DNA of 64,000 bases from NCBI RefSeq assembly GCF_021462225.1, contig NC_061817.1, positions 2,472,095 through 2,536,094 of the forward strand, read 5' to 3'. Made by a program: the position numbers and the translations under genes. The notes under the pieces are model-generated. The model worked only from the letters and a program-made list of their open reading frames with translations. It had not been told where the DNA came from and searched no databases. This document shows positions 25,385-37,900 of the stretch, piece by piece; positions within the stretch are counted from its first letter, which is position 1; each line of letters starts with the position of its first letter. The DNA comes from Girardinichthys multiradiatus (lineage: Eukaryota; Chordata; Actinopteri; Cyprinodontiformes; Goodeidae).

Positions 25385-26994
25385 CAGGTCCTTCTCAAAA
25401 TATTAGCATATTGTGATAAAGTTCATTATTTTCCATAATGTCATTATGAAAATTTAACATTCATATATTTTAGATTCATTGCACACTAACTGAAATATTT
25501 CAGGTCTTTTATTGTCTTAATACAGATGATTTTGGCATACAGCTCATGAAAACCCAAAATTCCTATCTCACAAAATTAGCATATCATTAAAAGGGTCTCT
25601 AAACGAGCTATGAAACTAATCATCTGAATCAACGAGTTAACTCTAAACACCTGCAAAAGATTCCTGAGGCCTTTAAAACTCCCAGCCTGGTTCATCACTC
25701 AAAACCCCAATCATGGGTAAGACTGCCGACCTGACTGCTGTCCAGAAGGCCACTATTGACACCCTCAAGCAAGAGGGTAAGACACAGAAAGACATTTCTG
25801 AACGAATAGGCTGTTCCCAGAGTGCTGTATCAAGGCACCTCAGTGGGAAGTCTGTGGGAAGGAAAAAGTGTGGCAGAAAACGCTGCACAACGAGAAGAGG
25901 TGACCGGACCCTGAGGAAGATTGTGGAGAAGGGCCGATTCCAGACCTTGGGGGACCTGCGGAAGCAGTGGACTGAGTCTGGAGTAGAAACATCCAGAGCC
26001 ACCGTGCACAGGCATGTGCAGGAAATGGGCTACAGGTGCCGCATTCCCCAGGTCAAGCCACTTTTGAACCAGAAACAGCGGCAGAAGCGCCTGACCTGGG
26101 CTACAGAGAAGCAGCACTGGACTGTTGCTCAGTCGTCCAAAGTACTTTTTTCGGATGAAAGCAAATTCTGCATGTCATTCAGAAATCAAGGTGCCAGAGT
26201 CTGGAGGAAGACTGGGGAGAAGGAAATGCCAAAATGCCAGAAGTCCAGTGTCAAGTACCCACAGTCAGTGATGGTCTGGGGTGCCGTGTCAGCTGCTGGT
26301 GTTGGTCCACTGTGTTTTATCAAGGGCAGGGTCAATGCAGCTAGCTATCAGGAGATTGTGGAGCACTTCATGCTTCCATCTGCTGAAAAGCTTTATGGAG
26401 ATGAAGATTTCATTTTTCAGCACGACCTGGCACCTGCTCACAGTGCCAAAACCACTGGTAAATGGTTTACTGACCATGGTATCACTGTGCTCAATTGGCC
26501 TGCCAACTCTCCTGACCTGAACCCCATAGAGAATCTGTGGGATATTGTGAAGAGAACGTTGAGAGACTCAAGACCCAACACTCTGGATGAACTAAAGGCC
26601 GCTATCGAAGCATCCTGGGCCTCCATAAGACCTCAGCAGTGCCACAGGCTGATTGCCTCCATGCCACGCCGCATTGAAGCAGTCATTTCTGCCAAAGGAT
26701 TCCCGACCAAGTATTGAGTGCATAACTGTACATGATTATTTGAAGGTTGACGTTTTTTGTATTAAAAACACTTTTCTTTTATTGGTCGGATGAAATATGC
26801 TAATTTTGTGAGATAGGAATTTTGGGTTTTCATGAGCTGTATGCCACAATCATCCGTATTAAGACAATAAAAGACCTGAAATATTTCAGTTAGTGTGCAA
26901 TGAATCTAAAATATATGAATGTTAAATTTTCATCATGACATTATGGAAAATAATGAACTTTATCACAATATGCTAATATTTTGAGAAGGACCAG
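25385..26994 (+). mobile_element. Tc1 transposon copy C, complete, at the end of the viral-like element
   Basis: Terminal repeats of about 200 bp, TA at 25383-25384 and 26995-26996, and an intact transposase make this the most complete copy. The right tip reads GGACCAG where other copies have GGACCTG, so the tips of the two repeats do not pair perfectly. The empty site would have been GGATGTATACATCC, a palindrome. Confidence 0.94.
25713..26717 (+). CDS. Tc1 transposase, full length (copy C)
   Basis: This is an uninterrupted 334-aa frame starting at the first ATG after the terminal repeat. The order is a paired-like DNA-binding helix-turn-helix (about residues 5-50, with [16 protein letters not shown]), a basic GRKKCGRKR motif, a second helical domain, and the catalytic core. 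The catalytic residues are Asp in FSDESKF, Asp in QHDLAPAH and Glu in NPIENLW, with 34 residues between the last two. Size and motif spacing are normal for Tc1 transposases. Nothing in the sequence shows it is dead. Confidence 0.95.
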   Translation: MGKTADLTAVQKATIDTLKQEGKTQKDISERIGCSQSAVSRHLSGKSVGRKKCGRKRCTTRRGDRTLRKIVEKGRFQTLGDLRKQWTESGVETSRATVHRHVQEMGYRCRIPQVKPLLNQKQRQKRLTWATEKQHWTVAQSSKVLFSDESKFCMSFRNQGARVWRKTGEKEMPKCQKSSVKYPQSVMVWGAVSAAGVGPLCFIKGRVNAASYQEIVEHFMLPSAEKLYGDEDFIFQHDLAPAHSAKTTGKWFTDHGITVLNWPANSPDLNPIENLWDIVKRTLRDSRPNTLDELKAAIEASWASIRPQQCHRLIASMPRRIEAVISAKGFPTKY

Positions 26995-26996
26995 TA

Positions 26997-28980
26997 CATC
27001 CTGCTTTGCCTTTAACCCACTAGTGATAGCTTATAGGGCGAAGCCTATACGAAATAGAACGTTGGTTACGTACTGTAACCCCAGATTCAATGAGTACCTA
27101 TAGGCGCAGCCCTTTAAGTGTTGGACCTCACTGTGTCCTAAATGGCTTAAGAAAATAAGCTGTTTGGGAGCCGTTTGCCCGGTCTCACCCTAATTTATAC
27201 GGACCGGGGTGAGGCCCACACAGCGTGTGCGTTACGCTCTCATCCAAATGTTTCACCCTGAGGCTCCATGCTCTTTTCAGCCCTTTGTTCCACTTACGAA
27301 GAAATTTGGCCAGCCAAAAATAATAAATGAAACATTTCCAGCAGTCTGTTGTTCTCCGCTGAGCATGTGAGCCATGAGTTAAGTTCTAACTATTAAGGTT
27401 TCTGACAGAAATGGGTGTTAAGTTGTGGTGTTTGAAACATAACATAGAGCCTCATCCTGGACATTTCTTGGACTGTTATCTTTTGTTCTGTTATTAGTAT
27501 TAATATTACAGTTAATAACTGTATACATATGGTATGAACACATTGCCTTGAGAAATGCTGTTATTCAGAAAAATAAGTTACCTAGTTAATGGTACACCTG
27601 TGATCAATTTATCTGATTTTTATTTCTCATACTGCACCTTTAAACAACCCAGAGCTGTAGGTTTAGAATCAGGACAGAAGATATAAGAAGCCAGGGGCTT
27701 ACTTTTACACTTTCTACCATGTCCTAGTGGCACCAGTAGATATTTTCCCAGCATATTCAGCAACAATTCCTTCTGTCTACATGTAGAACTGGACTATAGG
27801 ACTGGCTGCAGCAATGAGATGCAATGTTATGATCTGAAAAACCTTCTAAATGTGTTTAGTAACTTTTATTTTGACTGAACTAAGGGACCAGATTTATTTC
27901 ACATTATGATTAATTCTGCTAGAAGCTCAGAGGATTCCTACTACTTTCTATCACTTTACCTGTAGCTCAGGTGAAAGCCTCTAGTCTGTTCCTCATCAAG
28001 ACCCTGATGATGCTCATTAGAGTAGACCTCATGTTTTGCTGGGGGCTCAATTATAGTTTAACTTAATATCATGCAAAATCTAATTAAGATTTCTAAGCAA
28101 TTTGATTGGTAAATGGCATTATCTCTGAAATAAAATGAAACGGCTACTACTATAAAACCTATGAAAAAACCTAATTATGAAATGACCATTATTATATTAT
28201 ATAATTACATAAGGATGAAAAGATTGATGATAAAAGATTTATTTCCCCAGTGCAGCTACAGACGTTAGTTTTCCACTTTTAGGTCCTCAGGAGAGTGTTT
28301 GAACAGGCAGCAATTCTCACCCGAAGGCGCATAAATACAGTAAATCAGTCAACAACAAACTGACCTTTCTCAAAATAAATGAAGTCAAAACCATGGAAAT
28401 AAAGCATTTTATATAAAAGGTTATTCTCATAACAGATCGGACCCTCAATGCAGGCAATGTGAAATGCTGTTGGCAATGACTTAACAAGGAGTTTGGTTCT
28501 TAACAGTCTTAGCAAGCTGTGAAAATCAATGTGAACAAGGGTTGAGATGCAGACAGCTCTGCTTTTTTATATCAAAACGTTAAATATGACAGTTTGAATC
28601 TCATAATTTTAGTGACTCGGTAGAGATTGTCAGGTAAAACACAATCTCTTTTCATAGACACCAGACTCACATGATTCAGATGATAAACTATTTGTAGGAG
28701 TCCAGTTTTTCCCAACCAACTTTAATTCCATAAAAAGGTTTGTTTTACACCCCAGTACCACCAGTTTATCACAGGAACTTTTACTGTGCTCATTTTTCCA
28801 AATAAAAAAACATTTCAGACAAAACCAACATGGTTGGAATGTGATGTTATGTATCTGAAAATGTTTGACAGACCACAAAAAACAATAACCACAGAACCCT
28901 GCAGGGACAGCTCAGACCCTTCTCAGCAGGGGTCTGCTTTGTGCATTCAGAGACCGTCTTTGTCCTGATGTGAGCAGCAG
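26997..28980. other. Intergenic DNA before the DUS1L 3' end
   Basis: The block 27010-27330 is relatively GC-rich and includes paired phrases TATAGGGCGAAGCC and TATAGGCGCAGCC, possibly part of an unidentified repeat. The rest is AT-rich with no supported gene. The DUS1L 3' untranslated region should start at 28980 and run to lower coordinates. Confidence 0.45.
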
Positions 28981-31900
28981 CTAAGCCATGGCCTGCTCCT
29001 TCAGCTTCGTACAGGAAGCTGCAGCTGCCTGAGGAGTTTGGTTGTTTTTCTCAGGCTCCATCATGGAGCCCTCTGTCCAGTCTCCCTGCTTCTGCTTGTC
29101 TTCTTCAGCTTTCTGTTTCTCTGCTTTGGTCTTGAACCTCAGTCCATGACCTGTAAAATAAACAGCAGAGACCTTCAACACAAACTGCTCAGTAGGAGAA
29201 TTTTCTCAACAGACTCCGTGAGATGCCCGGCTGTCGCTGTGTTCTGGGTATGACTTAAGGTTTCCTTCGGAACTCCCAGTAAGTACTGATGCCAATGGCT
29301 GTGCTCTGTGAACAGGCTGCTATTAGCACTATAGAATGATAATGTATTTCTCTGCACAAAAAAAAACTGTCATTAAAAGAGATTACAGTACTAGTTGTGA
29401 TTAATTTAAACCACTACAAATACAAATAAACAGTTTATTTCTGCAACTATAACGACACTTTAAGAGCACAGCAGTCATGTTGAATTTATGAACTTAAGGG
29501 TTGCTTAGGGACCGACTTTATTTGGAGTACAAACAGAAGAAAATTTAGAGAGCTATGTTTCTGTCAATCACTTCCTGTCTGTTATTCTTTCAGCCTGAAT
29601 TGTGACAGGAGTCACAATCTTGACAGCTTCTCCTCTGAGGCCATGAGGCTGTCTTGTGAACTTTGTCCATTAAGCTATTATCTACACCTTTCATTCATGT
29701 GTTTTTTATCACTGGTTTTAGGTTTTTTTGCACAAACATAACCATGCCAATAAATGTGTAGTCAGAACAGGGTGCATGCAGTCTAGTGATACACCAATCA
29801 AAGGGTTAGCGTTTTATTTTAGCTGATTTACTTTGACTGGCTCTGACCTGTGATCCGCAGATCACACACTGACAGATCGGAATCATTTAATGTACCCAAA
29901 TAGTGCACAGACGTCTGCTAAGCACCAATCAAATTTTAGCCTGTTTTTAGTGTTTTTAAAATTCTGTTCTATGTGTACGATACATTTAATGCAGGTAAGG
30001 AATTAATGGGTTTGAACATTTTGACCTACATCAAAAAAGATGCCAAAAACAGAGTGGAATTTACCCAGCTTCATACTAAACATTTCACAAATCTCCCTCC
30101 TGCTCCATGGGAGGTTTTTGTCCTCCCGGAGCTCGCCTTAGGACACCTGCTCTACTGTTTGACAGGTGTACCGACCCAGTCAAACCCCCCACCTGCCACT
30201 GTCCCCAGAGCAGGTCACACCCTGCAAGTACAGGGGTGCTGAACGCCAGAACTGTATTTTTGGAGCAGGACCAGTTCTAATATAGTCCAGATGCAAAAAA
30301 AAAAAGCACCTTTATTACATTTTCACAAATCCCAAACTGGGTTTATAAGATTCTGCTATTAGTGTAGAACAATCTAGTCCAGGTTTGGAGTGTCTAAGTA
30401 CTGTAGTTTTTTAATTGGAGCAGATTAAAGATGCTCAAGGTAATAAAAAATGATGTGAATTTTGCCATTTAACTGTTTCCCGAATCAAAAGCTGCAATCG
30501 GAAGCCAACCTCAGCTTCGTGACCAGCCTCGGCATGCTAGTTACTAGCCTCTCCAATGCTAACGCAAGTGAGTACTCTCCTTCTCATTTGCCGGTGCCAG
30601 CCTATCATTAATCAGATCAGTAGCCTCCTGCAACAAGATTGTAGCCATCGTTGGGTGCGCAATAGTCTTAATTTTGAAACCGACACATTAAAGTAAAAAA
30701 AAACAAAAAAACATTATAGTACACTTTGTTTTCTGATGCACTTTTTTTGATTTTAGTAAAACTCAGACAAATTTTGAGGACACATGCATCATTTAATTAA
30801 TAAATTGGTAGTCCTGTAAACTCTTAATCCTCTGTTTTGTAAAAAACTACACCTACGAGGGATCCTCTAGCACTTTATTTAAGCCTCAGTGGTTATTACA
30901 TTGTTTATTAGAATTAAAGTTTTTTAAGTTTTTTTTTTACCAATGAGTATGTAAGTATTATGGGTTTCAAAAGAAAATCAGAATAGATCAAGATGAGAAT
31001 TTTCAGGTCGGACCTCAAAGAACCATAAATCTGTATTTGCCTATGTGGAAAATAAACAGCTAAATAAGTTATGATGTAATTAATAAATGTTAGTAGATCC
31101 AAAACAGAGTGGGGATAAACTGGGTTTAGCTCTAACTATAGTACTGTAGATGAGAGACAACCACACTAAGGTTAGAGGCCTACAGACATGGTCCAACTCG
31201 CAGATTAGATATCACGCCTGGATGAACTGTGGGAGGAGATTCTGTGAAATCGTTATGTTGTTATTGGTACAACTTCATTTACTTGATTGAGATTTTATAA
31301 ATACATAAAATTATATATCAACAACAACAGAACATCAGTGACCCGTGTACCTTTCTGATGCTGTTATGAAGGTACTCACTTGGACAATCTGCCACCTCTT
31401 TAAAAGCCTTCTTCTTACAACAGCCTCGACACAAGTTGAAGACACATTTATTTCCCTGCAGAACAAAACATGAAACAAATCAAATCCTTGGTAAGGACAG
31501 AATTTATGCAAAGATTGCAAACTTTAACAAACATGACCTCCTTTGTGTAAATACTGTCATTCTATCTCATTTCAAAGTTTCAAATGTTTGAAACAGAACT
31601 GAGCTTTAAAAGAAGGAATTTATCTTCGTGAAAGTGGACATGTGCATCACTACTCGTCTCCCTAACTTGGAATGAGCCTTGCCAGATGTAAAGCACAAAC
31701 ACACTACTCTAAGAGGACTGCTTACCTTTGGGTTTCCACATTGTTCACATTTGAGGTATTTGGCTACAAGAGGGGGAAAAGGAAACCATTTCACCTTTCT
31801 TGTTCCGTCAGTTGTGATTTTAAGGCATAACGTTAAATTAGGTAAACTCACGTTTCAGCTCAGGACAGAAATTCTTGTTCGGGTTGCGGGATCTTTTCTT

Positions 31901-34900
31901 CTGTTTGTTTTTGGACAGGCCTTCAGCTGCTTTGTCTGAGTCCTCCAGTGCCCTTTTCTGACACACCTTCCTCACCTGGGACTCCTGGTGGGTGCCGTTG
32001 GTCATTGGAGGCTTTGGCCTAGTGGGAGTTGGTAGCACAAAAAATTAAAAAGAAATATACTTATAATAAATCCCAAGGATTATTGTATCCCTGTTTGATT
32101 ACTTTACTGAACTACATTTCTATTTTCGCCTTTTTCCACTGGCTTGATTTGGCCCTACTCGACTCCACTCAGCTCGCTTTGTGAGCGTTTCCATTACTGT
32201 TTTTGCTGAGTCGGAACTACATGTGATGTGAACCGACTGCTCTTCACTGATTGGTCATGGGACCAGGAGAAATGAGAAGGTTGTTGCTGAGGTAGTGCAG
32301 GAAAAAGTTAAGAAAACTCAAGATTGTCCATAATAATATTAAGGACCACAATGGCTGCAGCGGGTTAAATGGGAGGAAGACCCCGCTGAATCCACAGAGC
32401 ACGAATATCTAATATCTAACCTAAAACTAATGTCACCACGGTCAAAAGTCTGTCAGCTTGCTCTTTAAAGTCCTTATCTTCATTATTGCCATGGCTGAGA
32501 CTAAAACTTCCTCATAAAGCCCAAAATTGTTACTTCTTCAGGCAAACTTTGGAGCTCCACCATCCAGACAGCAGCGTCTCTCCTCTCTGCTTCTCTGGTC
32601 ACCCCCCTCACATCAGAACCCCTGAGCCTTTTAGAAGTTCTGTCTGGGGTGTGGTCCAGATAATTATCCCAGTATAGCATTTTATACATGGAAAAAACAT
32701 ATATATAACATTCTTGCATATAGAATAATACAAACATTTGTATTTTCTATTTATTTTTATCGTTTCACGTAGATTACTTTAATGTAACAATGTCACACAG
32801 TAATATTAATGCCCACTAAGTAGAGTAGAGCAACACCAAGTGGAGCGGAGCCGCGCCGCCTAAAATGAGCCAGTGTTAAAAGGGTCAATAGTCAAGTCTG
32901 CTAACATGCTGGCAAGAGTAGAAACAAAGCATAGTGACTCACGCTGGTCTGACATAAGGTTGGCAGATCCAGTGAGGGAAGGGCAGACCCCCTTCTTTCT
33001 CGTCTCCATCCTTCCCATCAGAAATCTCCTCCTGCATTGAAACACAAACAGTGGTTGTTAAACACCAGCAAGAACTGAACCAGTAAGAAACACTGGAATG
33101 CAGACACCTCTGTAACCAACCAACCAAAAAAGCTTTCTGGAACAATTCTTCTGCAGCAATGCTCCATGCACCTTTATCCCCTCACAAGTCAACAGAAAAG
33201 CAGGAGGAGATAAGAGATCTTATTGTTCTCTATGTGAATCGACTGTGATGAAATCACACCAGGGATCTCTGCGGCGTGGCCTCCTCTCAGAGGAATGGCT
33301 GAAATAACCTCTCCTGGCAGAAGTAACGGAGACTTCCTGAGAAGGTAAACAAAGCACCACATCTGAATCCCTCTGAAGGGAGAGACCACACATTCTACCC
33401 TTGAGGTCCACCAGAATCACTGAACTCCTCGTAGCCACTTCTTATAGGCCCTTCACTCCAGTAGCTTGGATTTCTTGATTTTTATTTCTTTAAATCACTA
33501 CTTACAGCTCATGTGTGAAGGTCGGAGTTACATTAAAAAAACTAGCTTAATGAAAACTTCAGCTTTTACCAAGAGCCCATTTTATTATGAAGGACAGCCC
33601 GCAATTCACCTTTCAACCTCCTGTTCTGGTCCATCTACAGGTCCTTCTCAAAATATTAGCATATTGTGATAAAGTTAATTATTTTCCATAATGTCATGAT
33701 GAAAATGTAACATTCATATATTTTAGATTCATTGCACACTAACTGAAATATTTCAGGTCTTTTATTGTCTTAATACGGATGATTTTGGCATACAGCTCAT
33801 GAAAACCCAAAATTCCTATCTCACAAAATTAGCATATCATTAAAAGGGTCTCTAAACGAGCTATGAACCTAATCATCTGAATCAACGAGTTAACTCTAAA
33901 CACCTGCAAAAGATTCCTGAGGCCTTTAAAACTCCCAGCCTGGTTCATCACTCAAAACCCCTATCAAGGGTAAGACTGCCGACCTGACTGCTGTCCAGAA
34001 GGCCACTATTGACACCCTCAAGCAAGAGGGTAAGACACAGAAAGAAATTTCTGAACGAATAGGCTGTTCCCAGAGTGCTGTATCAAGGCACCTCAGTGGG
34101 AAGTCTGTGGGAAGGAAAAAGTGTGGCAGAAAACGCTGCACAACGAGAAGAGGTGACCGGACCCTGAGGAAGATTGTGGAGAAGGGCCGATTCCAGACCT
34201 TGGGGGACCTGCGGAAGCAGTGGACTGAGTCTGGAGTAGAAACATCCAGAGCCACCGTGCACAGGCGTGTGCAGGAAATGGGCTACAGGTGCCGCATTCC
34301 CCAAGTCAAGCCACTTTTGAACCAGAAACAGCGGCAGAAGCGCCTGACCTGGGCTACAGAGAAGCAGCACTGGACTGTTGCTCAGTGGTCCAAAGTACTT
34401 TTTTCGGATGAAAGCAAATTCTGCATGTCATTCGGAAATCAAGGTGCCAGAGTCTGGAGGAAGACTGGGGAGAAGGAAATGCCAAAATGCCAGAAGTCCA
34501 GTGTCAAGTACCCACAGTCAGTGATGGTCTGGGGTGCCGTGTCAGCTGCTGGTGTTGGTCCATTGTGTTTTATCAAGGGCAGGGTCAATGCAGCTAGCTA
34601 TCAGGAGATTTTGGAGCACTTCATGCTTCCATCTGCTGAAAAGCTTTATGGAGATGAAGATTTCATTTTTCAGCACGACCTGGAACCTGCTCACAGTGCC
34701 AAAACCACTGGTAAATGGTTTACTGACCATGGTATCACTGTGCTCAATTGACCTGCCAACTCTCCTGACCTGAACCCCATAGAGAATCTGTGGGATATTG
34801 TGAAGAGAACGTTGAGAGACTCAAGACCCAACACTCTGGATGAGCTAAAGGCCGCTATCGAAGCATCCTGGGCCTCCATAAGACCTCAGCAGTGCCACAG

Positions 34901-37900
34901 GCTGATTGCCTCCATGCCACGCCGCATTGAAGCAGTCATTTCTGCCAAAGGATTCCCGACCAAGTATTGAGTGCATAACTGTACATGATTATTTGAAGGT
35001 TGACGTTTTTTGTATTAAAAACACTTTTCTTTTATTGATCGGATGAAATATGCTAATTTTGTGAGATAGGAATTTTGGGTTTTCATGAGCTGTATGCCAA
35101 AATCATCCGTATTAAGACAATAAAGGACCTGAAATATTTCAGTTAGTGTGCAATGAATCTAAAATATATGAATGTTAAATTTTCATCATTACATTATAGA
35201 AAATAATGAACTTTATCACAATATGCTAATATTTTGAGAAGGACCTGTACATTTACTCATTTAATCCATGCACCAGCTGCTCATTCCTAACCTGGTGCTG
35301 AAAATGTATCCTTTCGTGTCTAACAGAAAAGGAGGAATTTCTCATGGAAGCGCTAATCTGTAATCCACTCCCTGCCCGCTGGAAGTCTTGTCCACTCAGC
35401 AATAGTCCCAGTCTGACAGCATCTGGTCAGAGAACACAGACAAATCAAACTGCCTGGGACACTAAACGGAACATGGCAGCTTGGACTCACACACACACAA
35501 ACACTGCCTGGCCAAACTCCTACACGACTCCTAACACCTACCAGGAACCAACCTCACACTGTTCTTAACACATTAAATAATTAACCGGCGGACTACTCTC
35601 CAGCACCATGCTAAAACCCAGATCTTCCAATATGACTGTAAATATTGCAATAACAATAATTTTGTGATTAACCAACATTTTCCTCACTGCTCTCCCTGAG
35701 CTTTGGGAGTTTAAGGAGTTGATACGATCTAAATCGGGTGAGGCATAAAGGACTGTGAAAGTCCATTCGAGTGGTCAAATATATCAGCATGCAGAATATT
35801 ATTACACAGCACCTAAAATATTTTATCCTACCAAAGATTGCATCCCAGCAGGCCTTTGCATTCGCAAAATCCTACACATTGATATTGTGATTACAGTTGT
35901 GATCTGATCAATCTACTTTTTAAGTATTTTCAAAAAATGGAAAGTGGACATGACAACAAATATGCCATCTGCTCTGACACCCATAAGCATTGAATGATCC
36001 TCTCTCATTAGCATTTGTAAATGATACCATTTGCTCTGGCAAAACCTAATTCTTTTAACGTGATTAATATTAGCCAAAACAGGTTGAATCCAGGGAAGAA
36101 GCGTTAATACATTGCCCCACAAAAGTATTCACACCCCTTGAATTTTTTTTCTTGGTTTGTCATGTTACGACTACAAATGTCTACATATTTTATTGTAGTT
36201 TTAAGTAATATACCGGCACAAAGTAGTGCTTATTGTGAAGTGGAAGGAAATTGTTTTGTGTGACTTGAAATAATGAAATTACAATTGCAAGTCTGAATTT
36301 TGATGCTAGACTAACTGGACTAGGTGGGCTTTTATAAAAGAGCAAAAACTTAAAGTTGAAAGTTAACTTTTCTTGCCTCCTTCCTTAAGACGACGTACCT
36401 GGCAGCGCCGCTTCAGCTGTGCACTAACATTGGCTAAACCTTCGAGGGTCTTCACCTTTGCCAGCTCCTCCCTCAGGTCCTGGTGGATCTGCAGCCTAAA
36501 CAAACACATCATTTAAGCTCCATGTGACGCATGCAGCTATGCCTACACAGATGTAAGAGGCAGAGGAGCCTTCACAGCAGTGAGCATTCAACATTCTTCT
36601 GTAAGTGATCATGTTACATGTAAATACAGACAACATACAGGGCACAGTTCTACAGCATGTTTTCTTTCCTACAGCATGCTACAGATGTAAAACAGAAGCA
36701 AGAAAATTGCTTTAAAGTCCAAATTTGTTTTTTGTCTTTTATAATAATCACACCTTTTGAACATCACATTTCAGCTGATTTATTCCTGCAATCAGTGGAC
36801 GTATTTTTTAAATCAGTTACCAACAGGTGAGCAATTAAGATGAATGTGCTAAAATAATCTAAAGATGAGCATGTGTGCTTCTAACTTGTAAACTAAAGGC
36901 CAGGAAGGAGGTGGTCAGGGCCAGCCAAGCTGAAAACAAGTGTGCCAATAACCATGGTGCAACTCTAAGGTTGCTTTGTGCAGTGAACGTATAGTGAGGA
37001 GAACAAATATTTGACACTCTGCCGATTTTGCAGGTTTTCCCACTTGCAAAGCAAAGCATGTAGAAGTGTGAAAGTGAAAAAATTGTGCAGGTCTACTATT
37101 GTATCCCTGATGTCCTTACATAGCTCTCTGGTGTTGGCCAGTGTGGAGAGGTTGGAGTTTGAAGTGTGTGGACAGGTGTCTCTTATACAGATAACGAGTT
37201 CAAACAGGTGCAGTTAATACAGGTGATGAGTGGACAACAGGAGGGCTTCTTAAAGAAGAACTAACAGGCCTGTGAGAGCTGGGATTTTTACTGGTTGTTA
37301 GATGATCAAATACTTATGTCGTGCAATAAAATGCTAATTAATTACTTAAAAATCACACAATGTTATTTTCTGGATTTTTGTTTTAGATTCCGTCACTCAC
37401 AGTTAAAGAGAACCTATGATAAAAATGGAAGACTTCTACATGCTTTGTAGGAAAACCTGCAAAATCTGCAGTGAATCAAATAATTGTTCTCCTCACTGTA
37501 TATGAAGTGGCAAAAACCAGGTGACTTTAAATGTAACAGTGTAGGAGGAATCAATGTGTATATGACTATAAAAAGACATGCAAGTTGTGTTTTCCCAGCT
37601 TAACCACAGAAAAATCTGTGAAAATGGCCACCTAATCAGAAGGATTTTAGTGTTAGAAGGGGAAAGAGTTTGAAGACCCATCTGTCCAGAAGATCAGGAA
37701 GAACTGAGACAAAGTACAGCAGGGATGAATGGAGACCTACGTGTGATGCCAGAGCTTGAAGAGGTGGGCTCGTATGTAGGACAGCGAGCATGGAGGGTAT
37801 TGCTTTACCACCTCCAGATATTCCTCTGCCATTTCCCAAACTGGGGGGCTGCGGCCCTCAAATAGTGCCGGGTTATGGAGGTTCCCCTCTAGGAATAATG

